Below, piece by piece: positions 12,379-25,859 of a stretch of DNA of 64,000 nt. A program made the position numbers and the translations under genes. Numbering within the stretch: the first letter of the stretch is position 1; each line of letters opens with the position of its first letter. The notes beneath the pieces were generated by a model that was not told the DNA's origin, did not search any database, and saw nothing but the letters and a program-made list of their open reading frames with translations. Source of the DNA: Siphonodentalium dalli (lineage: Eukaryota; Mollusca; Scaphopoda; Gadilida; Siphonodentaliidae); the NCBI GenBank assembly GCA_032622095.1, contig CP136061.1, positions 248,569,582-248,633,581 of the forward strand, written 5' to 3'.

Positions 12379-12827
12379 GTTACACACAACTAATTATTTC
12401 CCATAGGCGACAATACTAACGTTTGTATCATTTGTGCTGAAACTGGACCTATTTTCACCAAAACCTCATACTGAGCATGAAGTGGGTCTCAAGCCTGATA
12501 AATTCATACCATGAAACGGACAGGTTTCGGTATTTTTTCCCATTCAAATTTCACCGCTTCCCTGACTACCGAAGGTTCGCAGTAAATTCACAGCTATAAA
12601 AAACACACTACCACAAATTTCTACTTGTGGTCAAATGGACACAATATTCAGCAGGCCCACAAACACCATGCATTTTTTTGTACAGCAGCTTAATTCTATT
12701 ATTTATTTATGTATTTATATTGTCAACATAATGCACCAATCAGTGGCCATGGGATGATTTTTATCTGATTCTAGTTTCCCTACACAATTTCAGGAAGCAT
12801 AACTCTATTGAATTAGTTGTGTGTAAC
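12379..12827 (+). mobile_element. TIR element E, copy 1 (array left edge)
   Basis: A 449-bp element with perfect 17-bp inverted termini GTTACACACAACTAATT / AATTAGTTGTGTGTAAC. Here the terminus is preceded by G, giving GGTTAC, and by TTCA (12374-12377). The right end is followed by C then TATA, which is the start of body B. It has no coding capacity. It resembles a MITE, and a diverged full-length solo relative lies at 33094-33544. Because its left base is G while the five other array copies have A, this left edge probably belongs to a separate E insertion from the one carried inside the amplified unit (inference). Confidence 0.85.
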
Positions 12828-13749
12828 CTATAGCTCACTGAAGATCAAGAGAAATCAACCCAATTTTTTACTGATGTTTTGCTATGAACATTTCCTTCTT
12901 ATTAAAATATATATCAATTTTCATCCATCAATCTGTGTTGAATTATTTACAATGAAGTGACATACCCGTATTCAAAATAAACCAGGGTTGAATCGTCTGA
13001 TCCCAGACATGACGCGTTCAAATTATTCAGCGTCTCTAGCTACTAAGGGGACAGGAAACTCAATAGTCCATTATTTCAGGTCAACTGATATATGTTTATG
13101 TGAATTACATGTTAATACAAGTTGGGAAGTCAACATTAACCCTATTGCAGCCATAAATGTTAACCCTTTGGTTTTTGAAGAATATTAACACAAAAACATT
13201 TAGTAAATTTTGCATATAACTGTCATTTATGTATATAATCTGAACAGCATCATTGGAAAAAGATCAGTTATATAGGCATATGTATACGCATAATTATCAC
13301 AATGAGGAATCCAACCTTTCCGGTATGAGCAATCGTTAACCATTGACCACCAATTCCAGAAAATGGATAATTCAGCTGAGGCTGCCTCAGTAAAGAGGTG
13401 AATTCAGTTCAGTGGGTCACTTTAAAACTCTGAGACTCAATAGTTTCTGTTGCAGCACATCTTCACCTGCAAAGTTACAATGAAAACCAATGGTTTATCT
13501 ATACACAGAATCTGATAATTTGATCAGTTTTGTTTGACACTTAAAATTTATTGGGAAATTTGGCAGTAGGCACAGAGTTAATATAAACAATTCTATTAAT
13601 TGTGCCCAGAACTAACATTTGATTCCAACACACACACACAGCATTTCATATACCCTCAGAACCTAGTTACCTTTAGTTGATATAAAGTTCATACATTTCA
13701 TGGAAAAAGGTTGGATTTCTTACTATGTGATTCATCATTTCTGGACAAA

Positions 13750-15886
13750 ATGGGCAAAATGAGCACAGAGAGGACATACACTGGTCGATTCAGATTCAGT
13801 AATAAAGTTGGTTTTAAACCTGGACATCAGTTAAGTTCTAAACAGAAAAATTCACCAGCTACACAATTAAAGAGAAAATGTTCCAAAATAATTAACCCTT
13901 TGACTGCCAATGGTTGTGAAAACATAACAACCAACACAATGAACACACCAGACAGAGGAATCATGACAAGATCCAGATGCTGTCAACCCAAGAATCGAGA
14001 TCAATTTAGTTCCCCATTAGGAAAACAAAGGTATGTGTCATGTGTCTATAAAGCTATATTTTAATATAGATGCACTACTTAAAAGCTGGCTATGGTTCAA
14101 ACAGCCCATTGACTGTAAACAGAACATATAAGCATGTATCCTTGAATTGAATAACAGTTAAATGCTAGGGGTTAAATGATTCCACTATAACTTTTAAGAG
14201 ATGCTAAAATATGCATCGGATATAATGATCAAAGAAATTGGTCTGAGAATTGTTATTTAACCCTTCTCCACCAATATGAAGGGGCATAATTTCCCAATAA
14301 AGTATTTGGCAGTGTGAGGGTTAAACATCAGACCTGTAGTGGTGCTAGGGGCTTCATTTATTGAAAATACAGCCCCTTACAACACATCCTATATTTTAAA
14401 TGGTTACAGTAAAATTAAATAAGGCGGGTTTTACATTAATCACACAAGCCGGGGGGGGGGGTGTATTTGCAGGTAAAAAAATATACTGCGTGAGATTGAT
14501 CAAATTTTGTTAGATTTCAATGTCTTAAAGAGGTCCATTTTGCCCTTTTCAGGTATGGGTCGCAACGAATATCTCTATCTACATGGGAAAGGGAGAGCGA
14601 CTCATATCGTACAGTTCATGTACGCCTAAATGCTGCGATGTGGAATACTGCATTTAAAGAACATCATGCCTCGCATCCAATTTGTGAAGGGTTCCTCCAT
14701 TCGGATATGAATTCCGAGGAAGCGAGAGGAGTCGGGTGTCGACAAAAAATGGTGTGTGATAAATGCAAATACAAATCAAGTATGTTCACCTTGTTCGAGG
14801 AGGTCCCGACTAAGAGACCAGGTCGACGTAGCGGAAAGCCAAATCTTGGGTTAGCAATAGGTCTTGGTAAAACACCAATAGCAGCACACAGCTTCCGTCG
14901 CATTTGTCTCAGCTCTAATATCCCAGCACCGTCTGCTCATGGCCTGCAGAAAACATCAAATAAGGTTCTCGTAAAGATTGTGGAAGAAAATAAGGCAGAT
15001 ATGGTGAAACGACGTTCACGTCTTATATCGAATCAAAGGCATATGGGCAAAATGAACCCACATGTTATCGATGTTCAAGGCGATGCCATGTACAATAACA
15101 GTATTTATTCCGGTGTGGGGAAAAATCCCTTCCAACCTGCGACTCAATCAATTTATACTGTGGCAGAGAATGTGACAAAAGACCATGACATTATTGGACT
15201 CGCTATCCATAACAAGTTGTGTTCGAAAGGACATCATCTCAAAGCAGCACCGAATCATGAGTGTTTCAAAGGCGACTGCTATGCTACGATACCTTTCGAA
15301 CACAACATTGGTGACGAAAAGGCTCTCGCGAAAGAGGTTCTCACTAATCTTAAAGATACAAGTGGAATTCAGGTTGAGAACATTACCACAGATCCTGACT
15401 GTGCGAGTTACTTGGCGGATCAGGAACTATTTGAAGATGACGTGACTAATGTTCAACCTTTTCATCAATTAGACACGACCCATGTTTCCCGAAATCATCG
15501 GAAATTTGTAAAAAATCACAAATATCTCATTTTCGAGGAATGTTTTTGGGCGTGCACACTCAATGGTGCACTCGGTTAATTGTGGAACAGCGAATTCTAT
15601 AAGGGACTTATGTGAACATGTTGGTTGTCCCATTACCAGCGGGAGTAAAGTCGATCGGTCTCTTAACAGCTATCAGAAGGCAGAAAATAACCGAAAGAAG
15701 CGAAAGAAGAAGTTAACTGTTAAAAAGATAAGAGTAAACAGGAGAGAAACGCTGTACAAACTTCACGCAGAACATCAGGAGGAGCGATTGTATGAAAAGA
15801 ATAAGCTTTTGCCTCAAAATAAAGAGAAAATAGAACATGGCTATAGCAAATTCCATGAGGGGCGAAGGGTTAACAGGAAAAAATGA
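13750..15886 (+). pseudogene. Mutator-like transposase, unit 1, frameshifted in exon 2
   Basis: Same two-exon structure as the intact copies: exon 1 at 13750-14030, intron 14031-14552 with GTATGT donor and TTTTCAG acceptor, exon 2 from 14553. Exon 1 is open. In exon 2 an extra base near 15541 (AATGTTTTTGGG instead of AATTTTTTGGG) shifts the frame. Reading stops at 15579, and the rest of the C-terminal region continues in another frame to 15886. The lost part includes the basic KKRKKK segment. Unit 1 also has private changes: FLHSD for FLHWD, RQKMV for RHKMV, GLGKTP for GLSKTP and LADQE for LAAQE. It is therefore the most diverged copy. See the unit 4 entry for function. Confidence 0.8.
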
Positions 15887-15928
15887 ACACAAATATATGT
15901 ATATATATTATATGCACCTCTTGGAAAC

Positions 15929-16317
15929 TTATATAATGCATTCTGGTGAACACCCTAAACATTGTTCCAAGCTTCGGCATCTAATTCGTTGCTGGTTATG
16001 GAGATGGCTTTCAAATATCAAGTGCGCTATATTGATACAGGCCCTCTCTCCACACAAGTGACTACACTCGAGACTCTCCGGGCCACCATATACAGGAACT
16101 TGGTCCATTGACAACCGATTCTGGATCATATAATTCAAGCGGTGTGTTGGCTGTGTAGCTGAATCATGTTCTCTTTTCCATATTTCTGGCCAAGTCACTC
16201 TCATCTTCCCATATCCATCACTATCTTTGCTACCTTTCCATAAATGACACCCCCACCCCCCTGAATTTCGGTTTTCTCATAAAGCCTGCGATTATACTCA
16301 TAGTAGAAATACTCCAT
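15929..16317 (-). CDS. His-Me finger (HNH) endonuclease, unit 1, split over two frames
   Basis: Counterpart of the unit 4 gene at 28041-28429. The ATG is at 16317-16315, the G-run is the same as in the other copies, and the nuclease frame ends at 15929. All cysteine, histidine and asparagine positions discussed for unit 4 are retained, including SHLC, the HNQQR asparagine and the C-terminal Cys set. The gene is convergent with the transposase pseudogene of the same unit. Whether a functional protein is made depends on how the frame change at the G-run is resolved. Confidence 0.7.
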
Positions 16318-16414
16318 TTTATTATTTTAACCTTTATTGAAGTTATCCAATGAACTACAGCTTTAAATTTTGGGAATATAGCATTCTTGAAATGGACACC
16401 ATCTGTAGCTATAA

Positions 16415-16863
16415 GTTACACACAACTAATTATTTCCCATAGGCGACAATACTAACGTTTGTATCATTTGTGCTGAAACTGGACCTATTTTCACCAAAAC
16501 CTCATACTGAGCATGAAGTGGGTCTCAAGCCTGATAAATTCATACCATGAAACGGACAGGTTTCGGTATTTTTTCCCATTCAAATTTCACCGCTTCCCTG
16601 ACTACCGAAGGTTCGCAGTAAATTCACAGCTATAAAAAACACACTACCACAAATTTCTACTTGTGGTCAAATGGACACAATATTCAGCAGGCCCCCAAAC
16701 ACCATGCATATTTTTGTACAGCAGCTTAATTCTATTATTTATTTATGTATTTATATTGTCAACATAATGCACCAATCAGTGGCCATGGGATGATTTTTAT
16801 CTGATTCTAGTTTCCCTACACAATTTCAGGAAGCATAACTCTATTGAATTAGTTGTGTGTAAC
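16415..16863 (+). mobile_element. TIR element E, copy 2
   Basis: A 449-bp copy flanked by TATA on both sides (16410-16413 and 16865-16868), with A in place of the outer G at the left end. Its body neighbours read ...TGTAGC-TATA on the left and TATA-GCTCACTG on the right, so removal of E and one TATA restores one continuous sequence. This is the signature of E having inserted into B with a 4-bp target duplication. Confidence 0.85.
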
Positions 16864-17785
16864 CTATAGCTCACTGAAGAGCAAGAGAAATCAACCCAAT
16901 TCTTTACTGATGTTTTGCTATGAACATTTCCTTCTTATTAAAATATATATCAATTTTCATCCATCAATCTGTGTTGAATTATTTACAATGAAGTGACATA
17001 CCCGTATTCAAAATAAACCAGGGTTGAATCGTCTTATCCCAGACATGATGCGTTCAAATTATTCAGCGTCTCTAGCTACTAAGGGGACAGGAAACTCAAT
17101 AGTCCATTATTTCAGGTCAACTGATATATGTTTATGTGAATTACATGTTAATACAAGTTGGGAAGTCAACATTAACCCTATTGCAGCCATAAATGTTAAC
17201 CCTTTGGTTTTTGAAGAATATTAACACAAAAACATTTTGTAAATTTTGCATATAACTGTCATTTATGTATATAATCTGAACAGCATCATTGGAAAAAGAT
17301 CAGTTATATAGGCATACGTATACGCATAATTATCACAATGAGGAATCCAACCTTTCCGGTTTGAGCATTCGTTAACCATTGACCACCAATTCCAGAAAAT
17401 GGATAATTCAGCTGAGGCTGCCTCAGTAAAGAGGTGAATTCAGTTCAGTGTGTCACTTTAAAACTCTGAGACTCAATAGTTTCTGTTGCAGCACATCTTC
17501 ACCTGCAAAGTTACAATGAAAACCAATGGTTTATCTATACACAGAATCTGATAATTTGATAAGTTTTGTTTGACACTTAAAATTTATTGGGAAATTTGGC
17601 AGTAGGCACAGAGTTAATATAAACAATTCTATTAATTGTGCCCAGAACTAACATTTGATTCCAACACACACACAAAGCATTTCGTATACCCTCAGAACCT
17701 AGTTACCTTTAGTTGATATAAAGTTCATACATTTCATGGAAAAAGGTTGGATTTCTTACTATGTGATTCATCATTTCTGGACAAA

Positions 17786-19923
17786 ATGGGCAAAATGAGC
17801 ACAGAGAGGACATACACTGGTCGATTCAGATTCAGTAATAAAGTTGGTTTTAAACCTGGACATCAGTTAAGTTCTAAACAGGACAATTCACCAGCTACAC
17901 AATTAAAGAGAAAATGTTCCAAAATAATTAACCCTTTGACTGCCAATGGTGGTGAAAACATAACAACCAACACAATGAACACACCAGACAGAGGAATCAT
18001 GACAAGATCCAGATGCTGTCAACCCAAGAATCGAGATCAATTTAGTTCCCCATTAGGAAAACAAAGGTATGTGTCATGTGTCTATACAGCTATATTTTAA
18101 TATAGATGCACTACTTAAAACCTGGCTATGGTTCAAACAGCCCATTGACTGTAAACAGAACATATAAGCATGTATCCTTGAATTGAATAACAGTTACATG
18201 CTAGGGGTTAAATGATTCCACTATAACTTTTAAGAGGTGCTAAAATATGCATCGGATATAATGATCAAAGAAATTGGTCTGAGAATTGTTATTTAACCCT
18301 TCTCCACCAATATGAAGGGGCATAATTTCCCAATAAAGTATTTGGCAGTGTGAGGGTTAAACATCAGACCTGTAGTGGTGCTAGGGGCTTCATTTATTGA
18401 AAATACAGCCCCTTACAACACATCCTATATTTTAAATGGTTACAGGAAAATTAAATAAGGCGGGTTTTACATTAATCACACAAGCCGGGGGGGGGGGGTG
18501 CATTTGCAGGTAAAAAAATATACTGCGTGAGATTGATCAAATTTTGTTAGATTTCAATGTCTTAAAGAGGTCCATTTTGCCCTTTTCAGGTATGGGTCGC
18601 AACGAATACCTCTATCTACATGGGAAAGGGAGAGCGACTCATATCGTACAGTTCATGTACGCCTAAATGCTGCGATGTGGAATACTGCATTTAAAGAACA
18701 TCATGCCTCGCATCCAATTTGTGAAGGGTTCCTCCATTGGGATATGAATTCCGAGGAAGCGAGAGGAGTCGGGTGTCGACACAAAATGGTGTGTGATAAA
18801 TGCAAATACAAATCAAGTATGTTCACCTTGTTCGAGGAGGTCCCGACTAAGAGACCAGGTCGACGTAGCGGAAAGCCAAATCTTGGGTTAGCAATAGGTC
18901 TTAGTAAAACACCAATAGCAGCACACAGCTTCCGTCGCATTTGTCTCAGCTCTAATATCCCAGCACCGTCTGCTCATGGCCTGCAGAAAACATCAAATAA
19001 GGTTCTCGTAAAGATTGTGGAAGAAAATAAGGCAGATATGGTGAAACGACGTTCACGTCTTATATCGAATCAAAGGCATATGGGCAAAATGAACCCACAT
19101 GTTATCGATGTTCAAGGCGATGCCATGTACAATAACAGTATTTATTCCGGTGTGGGGAAAAATCCCTTCCAACCTGCGACTCAATCAATTTATACTGTGG
19201 CAGAGAATGTGACAAAAGACCATGACATTATTGGACTCGCTATCCATAACAAGTTGTGTTCGAAAGGACATCATCTCAAAGCAGCACCGAATCATGAGTG
19301 TTTCAAAGGCGACTGCTATTCTACGATACCTTTCGAACACAACATTGGTGACGAAAAGGCTCTCGCGAAAGAGGTTCTCACTAATCTTAAAGATACAAGT
19401 GGAATTCAGGTTGAGAACATTACCACAGATCCTGACTGTGCGAGTTACTTGGCGGCTCAGGAACTATTTGAAGATGACGTGACTAATGTTCAACCTTTTC
19501 ATCAATTAGACACGACCCATGTTTCCCGAAATCATCGGAAATTTGTAAAAAATCACAAATATCTCATTTTCGAGGAATGTTTTTGGGCGTGCACACTCAA
19601 TGGTGCACTCGGTTAATTGTGGAACAGCGAATTCTATAAGGGACTTATGTGAACATGTTGGTTGTCCCATTACCAGCGGGAGTAAAGTCGATCGGTCTCT
19701 TAACAGCTATCAGAAGGCAGAACATAACCGAAAGAAGCGAAAGAAGAAGTTAACTGTTAAAAAGATAAGAGTAAACAGGAGAGAAACGCTGTACAAACTT
19801 CACGCAGAACATCAGGAGGAGCGATTGTATGAAAAGAATAAGCTTTTGCCTCAAAATAAAGAGAAAATAGAACATGGCTATAGCAAATTCCATGAGGGGC
19901 GAAGGGTTAACAGGAAAAAATGA
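17786..19923 (+). pseudogene. Mutator-like transposase, unit 2, frameshifted in exon 2
   Basis: Exon 1 is at 17786-18066 (open) and exon 2 from 18590. It shares with unit 1 the extra base (AATGTTTTTGGG near 19578), which truncates the frame at 19616. The C-terminal part remains open in another frame to 19923. Otherwise it is like units 3-5 (FLHWD, RHKMV, GLSKTP, LAAQE). A private change gives AEHNRKK for AENNRKK. The shared frameshift shows that units 1 and 2 share history, through duplication or conversion. Confidence 0.8.
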
Positions 19924-19965
19924 ACACAAATATATGTATATATATTATATGCACCTCTTGGAAAC

Positions 19966-20354
19966 TTATATAATGCATTCTGGTGAACACCCTAAACATT
20001 GTTCCAAGCTTCGGCATCTAATTCGTTGCTGGTTATGGAGATGGCTTTCAAATATCAAGTGCGCTATATTGATACAGGCCCTCTCTCCACACAAGTGACT
20101 ACACTCGAGACTCTCCGGGCCACCATATACAGGAACTTGGTCCCTTGACAACCGATTCTGGATCATATAATTCAAGCGGTGTGTTGGCTGTGTAGCTGAA
20201 TCATGTTCTCTTTTCCATATTTCTGGCCAAGTCACTCTCATCTTCCCATATCCATCACTATCTTTGTTACCTTTCCATAAATGACACCCCCACCCCCCTG
20301 AATTTCGGTTTTCTCATAAAGCCTGCGATTATACTCATAGTAGAAATACTCCAT
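19966..20354 (-). CDS. His-Me finger (HNH) endonuclease, unit 2, split over two frames
   Basis: Same as the unit 4 gene, with one visible amino-acid change (NRLSRDQ instead of NRLSMDQ) outside the predicted active site. ATG at 20354-20352, identical G-run, nuclease frame ending at 19966. Catalytic His and Asn and the zinc-ligand set are retained. Confidence 0.7.
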
Positions 20355-20451
20355 TTTATTATTTTAACCTTTATTGAAGTTATCCAATGAACTACAGCTT
20401 TAAATTTTGGGAATATAGCATTCTTGAAATGGACACCATCTGTAGCTATAA

Positions 20452-20900
20452 GTTACACACAACTAATTATTTCCCATAGGCGACAATACTAACGTTTGTA
20501 TCATTTGTGCTGAAACTGGACCTATTTTCACCAAAACCTCATACTGAGCATGAAGTGGGTCTCAAGCCTGATAAATTCATACCATGAAACGGACAGGTTT
20601 CGGTATTTTTTCCCATTCAAATTTCACCGCTTCCCTGACTACCGAAGGTTCGCAGTAAATTCACAGCTATAAAAAACACACTACCACAAATTTCTACTTG
20701 TGGTCAAATGGACACAATATTCAGCAGGCCCCCAAACACCATGCATATTTTTGTACAGCAGCTTAATTCTATTATTTATTTATGTATTTATATTGTCAAC
20801 ATAATGCACCAATCAGTGGCCATGGGATGATTTTTATCTGATTCTAGTTTCCCTACACAATTTCAGGAAGCATAACTCTATTGAATTAGTTGTGTGTAAC
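20452..20900 (+). mobile_element. TIR element E, copy 3
   Basis: A 449-bp copy with TATA on both sides and the same inverted termini as the other array copies. Confidence 0.85.
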
Positions 20901-21822
20901 CTATAGCTCACTGAAGAGCAAGAGAAATCAACCCAATTTTTTACTGATGTTTTGCTATGAACATTTCCTTCTTATTAAAATATATATCAATTTTCATCCA
21001 TCAATCTGTGTTGAATTATTTACAATGAAGTGACATACCCGTATTCAAAATAAACCAGGGTTGAATCGTCTTATCCCAGACATGATGCGTTCAAATTATT
21101 CAGCGTCTCTAGCTACTAAGGGGACAGGAAACTCAATAGTCCATTATTTCAGGTCAACTGATATATGTTTATGTGAATTACATGTTAATACAAGTTGGGA
21201 AGTCAACATTAACCCTATTGCAGCCATAAATGTTAACCCTTTGGTTTTTGAAGAATATTAACACAAAAACATTTTGTAAATTTTGCATATAACTGTCATT
21301 TATGTATATAATCTGAACAGCATCATTGGAAAAAGATCAGTTATATAGGCATATGTATACGCATAATTATCACAATGAGGAATCCAACCTTTCCGGTATG
21401 AGCATTCGTTAACCATTGACCACCAATTCCAGAAAATGGATAATTCAGCTGAGGCTGCCTCAGTAAAGAGGTGAATTCAGTTCAGTGGGTCACTTTAAAA
21501 CTCTGAGACTCAATAGTTTCTGTTGCAGCACATCTTCACCTGCAAAGTTACAATGAAAACCAATGGTTTATCTATACACAGAATCTGATAATTTGATAAG
21601 TTTTGTTTGACACTTAAAATTTATTGGGAAATTTGGCAGTAGGCACAGAGTTAATATAAACAATTCTATTAATTGTGCCCAGAACTAACATTTGATTCCA
21701 ACACACACACAAAGCATTTCGTATACCCTCAGAACCTAGTTACCTTTAGTTGATATAAAGTTCATACATTTCATGGAAAAAGGTTGGATTTCTTACTATG
21801 TGATTCATCATTTCTGGACAAA

Positions 21823-23960
21823 ATGGGCAAAATGAGCACAGAGAGGACATACACTGGTCGATTCAGATCAGTAATAAAGTTGGTTTTAAACCTGGACATC
21901 AGTTAAGTTCTAAACAGGACAATTCACCAGCTACACAATTAAAGAGAAAATGTTCCAAAATAATTAACCCTTTGACTGCCAATGGTGGTGAAAACATAAC
22001 AACCAACACAATGAACACACCAGACAGAGGAATCAATGACAAGATCCAGATGCTGTCAACCCAAGAATCGAGATCAATTTAGTTCCCCATTAGGAAAACA
22101 AAGGTATGTGTCATGTGTCTATACAGCTATATTTTAATATAGATGCACTACTTAAAACCTGGCTATGGTTCAAACAGCCCATTGACTGTAAACAGAACAT
22201 ATAAGCATGTATCCTTGAATTGAATAACAGTTACATGCTAGGGGTTAAATGATTCCACTATAACTTTTAAGAGGTGCTAAAATATGCATCGGATATAATG
22301 ATCAAAGAAATTGGTCTGAGAATTGTTATTTAACCCTTCTCCACCAATATGAAGGGGCATAATTTCCCAATAAAGTATTTGGCAGTGTGAGGGTTAAACA
22401 TCAGACCTGTAGTGGTGCTAGGGGCTTCATTTATTGAAAATACAGCCCCTTACAACACATCCTATATTTTAAATGGTTACAGGAAAATTAAATAAGGCGG
22501 GTTTTACATTAATCACACAAGCCGGGGGGGGGGGGGTGTATTTGCAGGTAAAAAAATATACTGCGTGAGATTGATCAAATTTTGTTAGATTTCAATGTCT
22601 TAAAGAGGTCCATTTTGCCCTTTTCAGGTATGGGTCGCAACGAATACCTCTATCTACATGGGAAAGGGAGAGCGACTCATATCGTACAGTTCATGTACGC
22701 CTAAATGCTGCGATGTGGAATACTGCATTTAAAGAACATCATGCCTCGCATCCAATTTGTGAAGGGTTCCTCCATTGGGATATGAATTCCGAGGAAGCGA
22801 GAGGAGTCGGGTGTCGACACAAAATGGTGTGTGATAAATGCAAATACAAATCAAGTATGTTCACCTTGTTCGAGGAGGTCCCGACTAAGAGACCAGGTCG
22901 ACGTAGCGGAAAGCCAAATCTTGGGTTAGCAATAGGTCTTAGTAAAACACCAATAGCAGCACACAGCTTCCGTCGCATTTGTCTCAGCTCTAATATCCCA
23001 GCACCGTCTGCTCATGGCCTGCAGAAAACATCAAATAAGGTTCTCGTAAAGATTGTGGAAGAAAATAAGGCAAATATGGTGAAACGACGTTCACGTCTTA
23101 TATCGAATCAAAGGCATATGGGCAAAATGAACCCACATGTTATCGATGTTCAAGGCGATGCCATGTACAATAACAGTATTTATTCCGGTGTGGGGAAAAA
23201 TCCCTTCCAACCTGCGACTCAATCAATTTATACTGTGGCAGAGAATGTGACAAAAGACCATGACATTATTGGACTCGCTATCCATAACAAGTTGTGTTCG
23301 AAAGGACATCATCTCAAAGCAGCACCGAATCATGAGTGTTTCAAAGGCGACTGCTATTCTACGATACCTTTCGAACACAACATTGGTGACGAAAAGGCTC
23401 TCGCGAAAGAGGTTCTCACTAATCTTAAAGATACAAGTGGAATTCAGGTTGAGAACATTACCACAGATCCTGACTGTGCGAGTTACTTGGCGGCTCAGGA
23501 ACTATTTGAAGATGACGTGACTAATGTTCAACCTTTTCATCAATTAGACACGACCCATGTTTCCCGAAATCATCGGAAATTTGTAAAAAATCACAAATAT
23601 CTCATTTTCGAGGAATTTTTTGGGCGTGCACACTCAATGGTGCACTCGGTTAATTGTGGAACAGCGAATTCTATAAGGGACTTATGTGAACATGTTGGTT
23701 GTCCCATTACCAGCGGGAGTAAAGTCGATCGGTCTCTTAACAGCTATCAGAAGGCAGAAAATAACCGAAAGAAGCGAAAGAAGAAGTTAACTGTTAAAAA
23801 GATAAGAGTAAACAGGAGAGAAACGCTGTACAAACTTCACGCAGAACATCAGGAGGAGCGATTGTATGAAAAGAATAAGCTTTTGCCTCAAAATAAAGAG
23901 AAAATAGAACATGGCTATAGCAAATTCCATGAGGGGCGAAGGGTTAACAGGAAAAAATGA
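21823..23960 (+). pseudogene. Mutator-like transposase, unit 3, exon 1 broken
   Basis: Exon 1 (21823-22103) has lost a base near 21868 (CAGATCAG instead of CAGATTCAG) and gained one near 22035 (ATCAATGACA instead of ATCATGACA). The intervening frame meets TAA at 21904-21906, codon 28. Exon 2 (22628-23960) is intact to the normal stop, lacks the extra base seen in units 1-2, and has a private NKANM for NKADM. Initiation at the internal methionine in exon 2 (22713) would still give 415 residues containing the DDE region but lacking the N-terminal segment. Confidence 0.8.
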
Positions 23961-24002
23961 ACACAAATATATGTATATATATTATATGCACCTCTTGGAA
24001 AC

Positions 24003-24391
24003 TTATATAATGCATTCTGGTGAACACCCTAAACATTGTTCCAAGCTTCGGCATCTAATTCGTTGCTGGTTATGGAGATGGCTTTCAAATATCAAGTGCG
24101 CTATATTGATACAGGCCCTCTCTCCACACAAGTGACTACACTCGAGACTCTCCGGGCCACCATATACAGGAACTTGGTCCATTGACAACCGATTCTGGAT
24201 CATATAATTCAAGCGGTGTGTTGGCTGTGTAGCTGAATCATGTTCTCTTTTCCATATTTCTGGCCAAGTCACTCTCATCTTCCCATATCCATCACTATCT
24301 TTGCTACCTTTCCATAAATGACACCCCCACCCCCCTGAATTTCGGTTTTCTCATAAAGCCTGCGATTATACTCATAGTAGAAATACTCCAT
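24003..24391 (-). CDS. His-Me finger (HNH) endonuclease, unit 3, split over two frames
   Basis: Same arrangement and residues as the unit 4 gene. ATG at 24391-24389, conserved G-run, nuclease frame ending at 24003. Convergent with the transposase copy, with a 42-bp gap between stop codons. Confidence 0.7.
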
Positions 24392-24488
24392 TTTATTATT
24401 TTAACCTTTATTGAAGTTATCCAATGAACTACAGCTTTAAATTTTGGGAATATAGCATTCTTGAAATGGACACCATCTGTAGCTATAA

Positions 24489-24937
24489 GTTACACACAAC
24501 TAATTATTTCCCATAGGCGACAATACTAACGTTTGTATCATTTGTGCTGAAACTGGACCTATTTTCACCAAAACCTCATACTGAGCATGAAGTGGGTCTC
24601 AAGCCTGATAAATTCATACCATGAAACGGACAGGTTTCGGTATTTTTTCCCATTCAAATTTCACCGCTTCCCTGACTACCGAAGGTTCGCAGTAAATTCA
24701 CAGCTATAAAAAACACACTACCACAAATTTCTACTTGTGGTCAAATGGACACAATATTCAGCAGGCCCCCAAACACCATGCATTTTTTTGTACAGCAGCT
24801 TAATTCTATTATTTATTTATGTATTTATATTGTCAACATAATGCACCAATCAGTGGCCATGGGATGATTTTTATCTGATTCTAGTTTCCCTACACAATTT
24901 CAGGAAGCATAACTCTATTGAATTAGTTGTGTGTAAC
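24489..24937 (+). mobile_element. TIR element E, copy 4
   Basis: A 449-bp copy with TATA on both sides. It lies between the 5' side of the unit 3 nuclease gene (- strand) and the 5' side of the unit 4 transposase gene (+ strand), so each internal E occupies the divergent intergenic region of the tandem array. Confidence 0.85.
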
Positions 24938-25859
24938 CTATAGCTCACTGAAGAGCAAGAGAAATCAACCCAATTTTTTACTGATGTTTTGCTATGAACA
25001 TTTACTTCTTATTAAAATATATATCAATTTTCATCCATCAATCTGTGTTGAATTATTTACAATGAAGTGACATACCCGTATTCAAAATAAACCAGGGTTG
25101 AATCGTCTTATCCCAGACATGATGCGTTCAAATTATTCAGCGTCTCTAGCTACTAAGGGGACAGGAAACTCAATAGTCCATTATTTCAGGTCAACTGATA
25201 TATGTTTATGTGAATTACATGTTAATACAAGTTGGGAAGTCAACATTAACCCTATTGCAGCCATAAATGTTAACCCTTTGGTTTTTGAAGAATATTAACA
25301 CAAAAACATTTTGTAAATTTTGCATATAACTGTCATTTATGTATATAATCTGAACAGCATCATTGGAAAAAGATCAGTTATATAGGCATATGTATACGCA
25401 TAATTATCACAATGAGGAATCCAACCTTTCCGGTATGAGCATTCGTTAACCATTGACCACCAATTCCAGAAAATGGATAATTCAGCTGAGGCTGCCTCAG
25501 TAAAGAGGTGAATTCAGTTCAGTGTGTCACTTTAAAACTCTGAGACTCAATAGTTTCTGTTGCAGCACATCTTCACCTGCAAAGTTACAATGAAAACCAA
25601 TGGTTTATCTATACACAGAATCTGATAATTTGATAAGTTTTGTTTGACACTTAAAATTTATTGGGAAATTTGGCAGTAGGCACAGAGTTAATATAAACAA
25701 TTCTATTAATTGTGCCCAGAACTAACATTTGATTCCAACACACACACAAAGCATTTCGTATACCCTCAGAACCTAGTTACCTTTAGTTGATATAAAGTTC
25801 ATACATTTCATGGAAAAAGGTTGGATTTCTTACTATGTGATTCATCATTTCTGGACAAA

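Noticed and set aside
25098-25298. 66-codon open frame near the start of each body B
   Set aside because: It begins with TTG, has no domain, and its conservation across units only reflects recent duplication. An upstream exon role is possible but unsupported.
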